This document shows, in pieces, positions 62,836 to 64,000 of a stretch of 64,000 nt of DNA. Position 1 is the first letter of the stretch; every line of letters starts with the position of its first letter. Source of the DNA: Enterococcus haemoperoxidus ATCC BAA-382 (lineage in GTDB: Bacteria; Bacillota; Bacilli; Lactobacillales; Enterococcaceae); contig NZ_KE136479.1 of the NCBI RefSeq assembly GCF_000407165.1, positions 507,464 to 571,463 on the forward strand, given 5' to 3'. A program made the translations under genes and the position numbers. The notes beneath the pieces are model-generated. The model made no database searches, was not told the DNA's origin, and was given only the letters and a program-made list of their open reading frames with translations.

Positions 62836-62974
62836 GAGCTAGCACTGTGCCTTGCTTCGAGCGTATCAGTTCAAGTTTTAAGGATTGATGGATTCGAGAA
62901 AAATAGAAAAAATAAATGAGACAAAGAACGTCGGGGTCATTTTTTCTATTTTCCTTTCAAGGCTGAATCAGCTC
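62836..62974 (+). repeat. Long hairpin-forming element between ulaA and ulaB
   Basis: GAGCT (62836-62840) and GCCTT pair with AAGGC and AGCTC (62970-62974). Inside, GAAAAATAGAAAAAAT (62898-62913) pairs with ATTTTTTCTATTTTC (62939-62953) with one bulge, plus ATGA/TCAT. The architecture (short GC-rich ends, an A-rich arm against a T-rich arm, a short central hairpin region) is like that of the 121-bp units at 5014-5373, though the sequence has diverged. Confidence 0.8.
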
Positions 62975-63009
62975 TTTAAGTTTTGAAATTATATGAGGAG
63001 GAAATTAAG

Positions 63010-63309
63010 ATGAGAGTATTAGTATCTTGTGCAAATGGATCAGGAACCAGTTTAATGATGAAAAAAAGTGTGGAAAAGGCGTTGAAAGAATTAGGATTTA
63101 ATATTACCAATATTCACCATTGTGCCATTTCTGAAGGAAAAAGTACGGCAGGACAATATGATGTTGTATTTTGTCCAATGAATTTTTTGAATATGTTTGA
63201 TGATGCTAAGAAAAAAGGGATTACAGTTGTTGGTGTAAGAAATGTCATGTCTGCTAAAGAAATCAGTGAGCGTGTGCAAGAAACTGAGTTAGCTGCGAAA
63301 TTTAAATAG
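63010..63309 (+). CDS. ulaB: Ascorbate PTS EIIB component
   Basis: The ATG at 63010 follows GAGGAGG; a start 27 bp upstream lacks a good site. The 99-residue protein begins MRVLVSCANGSGTSLMMKKS, with the phospho-accepting Cys7. It takes phosphate from UlaC and gives it to the substrate at UlaA. It belongs to the lactose/cellobiose-like P-loop EIIB group. Confidence 0.92.
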   Translation: MRVLVSCANGSGTSLMMKKSVEKALKELGFNITNIHHCAISEGKSTAGQYDVVFCPMNFLNMFDDAKKKGITVVGVRNVMSAKEISERVQETELAAKFK

Positions 63310-63322
63310 GGATAGTAAAGAT

Positions 63323-63354
63323 GAGGCTGGGGAACATTATAATGTCCTAGCCTC
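63323..63354 (+). other. Intercistronic hairpin between ulaB and ulaD
   Basis: GAGGCT pairs with AGCCTC, and ACATT with AATGT inside. There is no T-run, so it probably sets mRNA processing or stability rather than stopping transcription. Confidence 0.6.
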
Positions 63355-63384
63355 TTGAAAAATGAAAGTAAGGAGAGCGAAAAA

Positions 63385-64000
63385 ATGAGTAGACCTAATT
63401 TACAAGTAGCGTTAGATCATTCTGATTTACCTAGTGCAATCAAAGATGTGGTTGCAGTTGGCGAAATTGTAGATATCGTAGAAGTCGGGACGATTCTTTG
63501 CTTGCAGGCAGGAGCAGAAGCAGTACGCTGTATTCGTGCATTATACCCTGATAAAAAAGTAGTTGCAGATACAAAATGTGCAGATGCTGGTGGAACTGTT
63601 GCAAAAAATTGCCGAGAATCTGGGGCAGATTGGATGACGGTCATTTGTTGTGCAACGATACCAACAATGAAAGCTGCTGCAAAAGAAGTAGAAGAAATCC
63701 AAGTTGAATTATATGGAGATTGGACATATGAGCAAGCACAAAAGTGGTTGGATGCAGGGATTTCTCAAGCTATTTATCATCAAAGCAGAGATGCACTTTT
63801 AGCAGGTGAAACTTGGGGAGACAAAGATTTGACCAAAGTAAGAAAATTGATTGAGATGGGATTTAGAGTTTCGGTTACGGGTGGATTGGATATAGAAACA
63901 TTAAAACTATTCAAAGATCTCGATGTCTATACGTTTATTACTGGTCGAGGGATCACAGCTTCTGAAAATCCTAAAAAAGCTGCACAAGATTTTCAAGCAG
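63385..64000 (+). CDS. ulaD: 3-keto-L-gulonate-6-phosphate decarboxylase, partial
   Basis: Translated here as a frame open to the window edge (205 codons), so only about ten C-terminal residues are missing if the length is the usual 216. The (beta/alpha)8 OMPDC-suite fold is evident: LQVALDHSDL, EVGTIL, then VVADTKCADAGG (catalytic Asp/Lys). It converts 3-keto-L-gulonate-6-phosphate to L-xylulose-5-phosphate. AAGGAGAG precedes the ATG. UlaE and UlaF would be expected next. Confidence 0.92.
   Translation, partial: MSRPNLQVALDHSDLPSAIKDVVAVGEIVDIVEVGTILCLQAGAEAVRCIRALYPDKKVVADTKCADAGGTVAKNCRESGADWMTVICCATIPTMKAAAKEVEEIQVELYGDWTYEQAQKWLDAGISQAIYHQSRDALLAGETWGDKDLTKVRKLIEMGFRVSVTGGLDIETLKLFKDLDVYTFITGRGITASENPKKAAQDFQA

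Overview
The window is low-GC Firmicute chromosome, very probably an Enterococcus of the faecalis-like group. The pointers are a cydABCD cytochrome bd operon beside menA, a polyprenyl synthase and a type II NADH dehydrogenase, an EfaCBA manganese transporter, RpoN, T-box leaders, a glmS ribozyme, a heme-exporter operon of the HrtBA type, and strong AGGAGG-type ribosome sites. The species call is inference from gene content and remembered gene order; no database was searched. I see no prophage, insertion sequence, CRISPR array or rRNA operon. Nearly everything looks like settled chromosome, with small accessory touches.

Layout. 1-2.7 kb: end of an ECF transporter gene, then glmS behind a self-cleaving ribozyme. 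2.7-6.8 kb: a two-component system whose kinase has a Met-rich sensor loop, a near-perfect threefold 121-bp tandem repeat, a small secreted His-rich peptide, and an NlpC/P60 cell-wall hydrolase. 7.2-9.7 kb: TetR regulator and HrtB-HrtA type ABC exporter, with three palindromic operators. 9.8-14.5 kb: small hypothetical genes, a TPR protein, tRNA-Arg, rpoN, an acetyltransferase, tRNA-Thr and a zinc-ribbon protein. 14.5-19.9 kb: two tandem methionine T-boxes driving metQ-metN-metI-metQ and an M20 amidohydrolase. 20.0-22.0 kb: a YfmM-like ABC-F protein behind a 26-codon leader ORF and an attenuator-like structure. 22.0-24.7 kb: efaCBA with two DtxR-family operators. 24.7-31.2 kb: serine hydrolase, divergent PRPP synthetase, RarD, and the desulfurase-DUF1831-MnmA tRNA thiolation group. 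31.2-37.4 kb: small membrane and regulatory genes, a DsbA/FrnE-like protein, topB, a deaminase and a MazG-like protein. 37.4-47.0 kb: respiratory chain genes (cydABCD, polyprenyl synthase, menA, ndh). 47.0-48.8 kb: tyrosine T-box and an NhaC-family transporter. 48.9-57.8 kb: ftsK, a GntR regulator, a BceAB-type transporter, a TIR/deoxyribosyltransferase-like protein, rlmN and a LysR regulator. 58.0-64.0 kb: a DeoR regulator and the L-ascorbate operon ulaG-ulaC-ulaA-ulaB-ulaD, cut by the window edge.

How the parts fit. Heme export (7-9.7 kb), cytochrome bd assembly and menaquinone-linked NADH oxidation form a heme-dependent respiratory capability that relies on imported heme, since no heme synthesis genes are present here. 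Control by RNA is unusually dense: one ribozyme, three T-boxes and one probable translation-coupled attenuator. The most promising undescribed items are the ABC-F leader/attenuator at 20.0-20.3 kb, the family of long hairpin-forming intergenic repeats (5.0, 62.8 and perhaps 54.9 kb), the kinase/secreted-peptide module with 11-bp spaced direct repeats, and two sets of perfect palindromic operators (32.8 kb and 33.7 kb), the second with no obvious regulator next to it.
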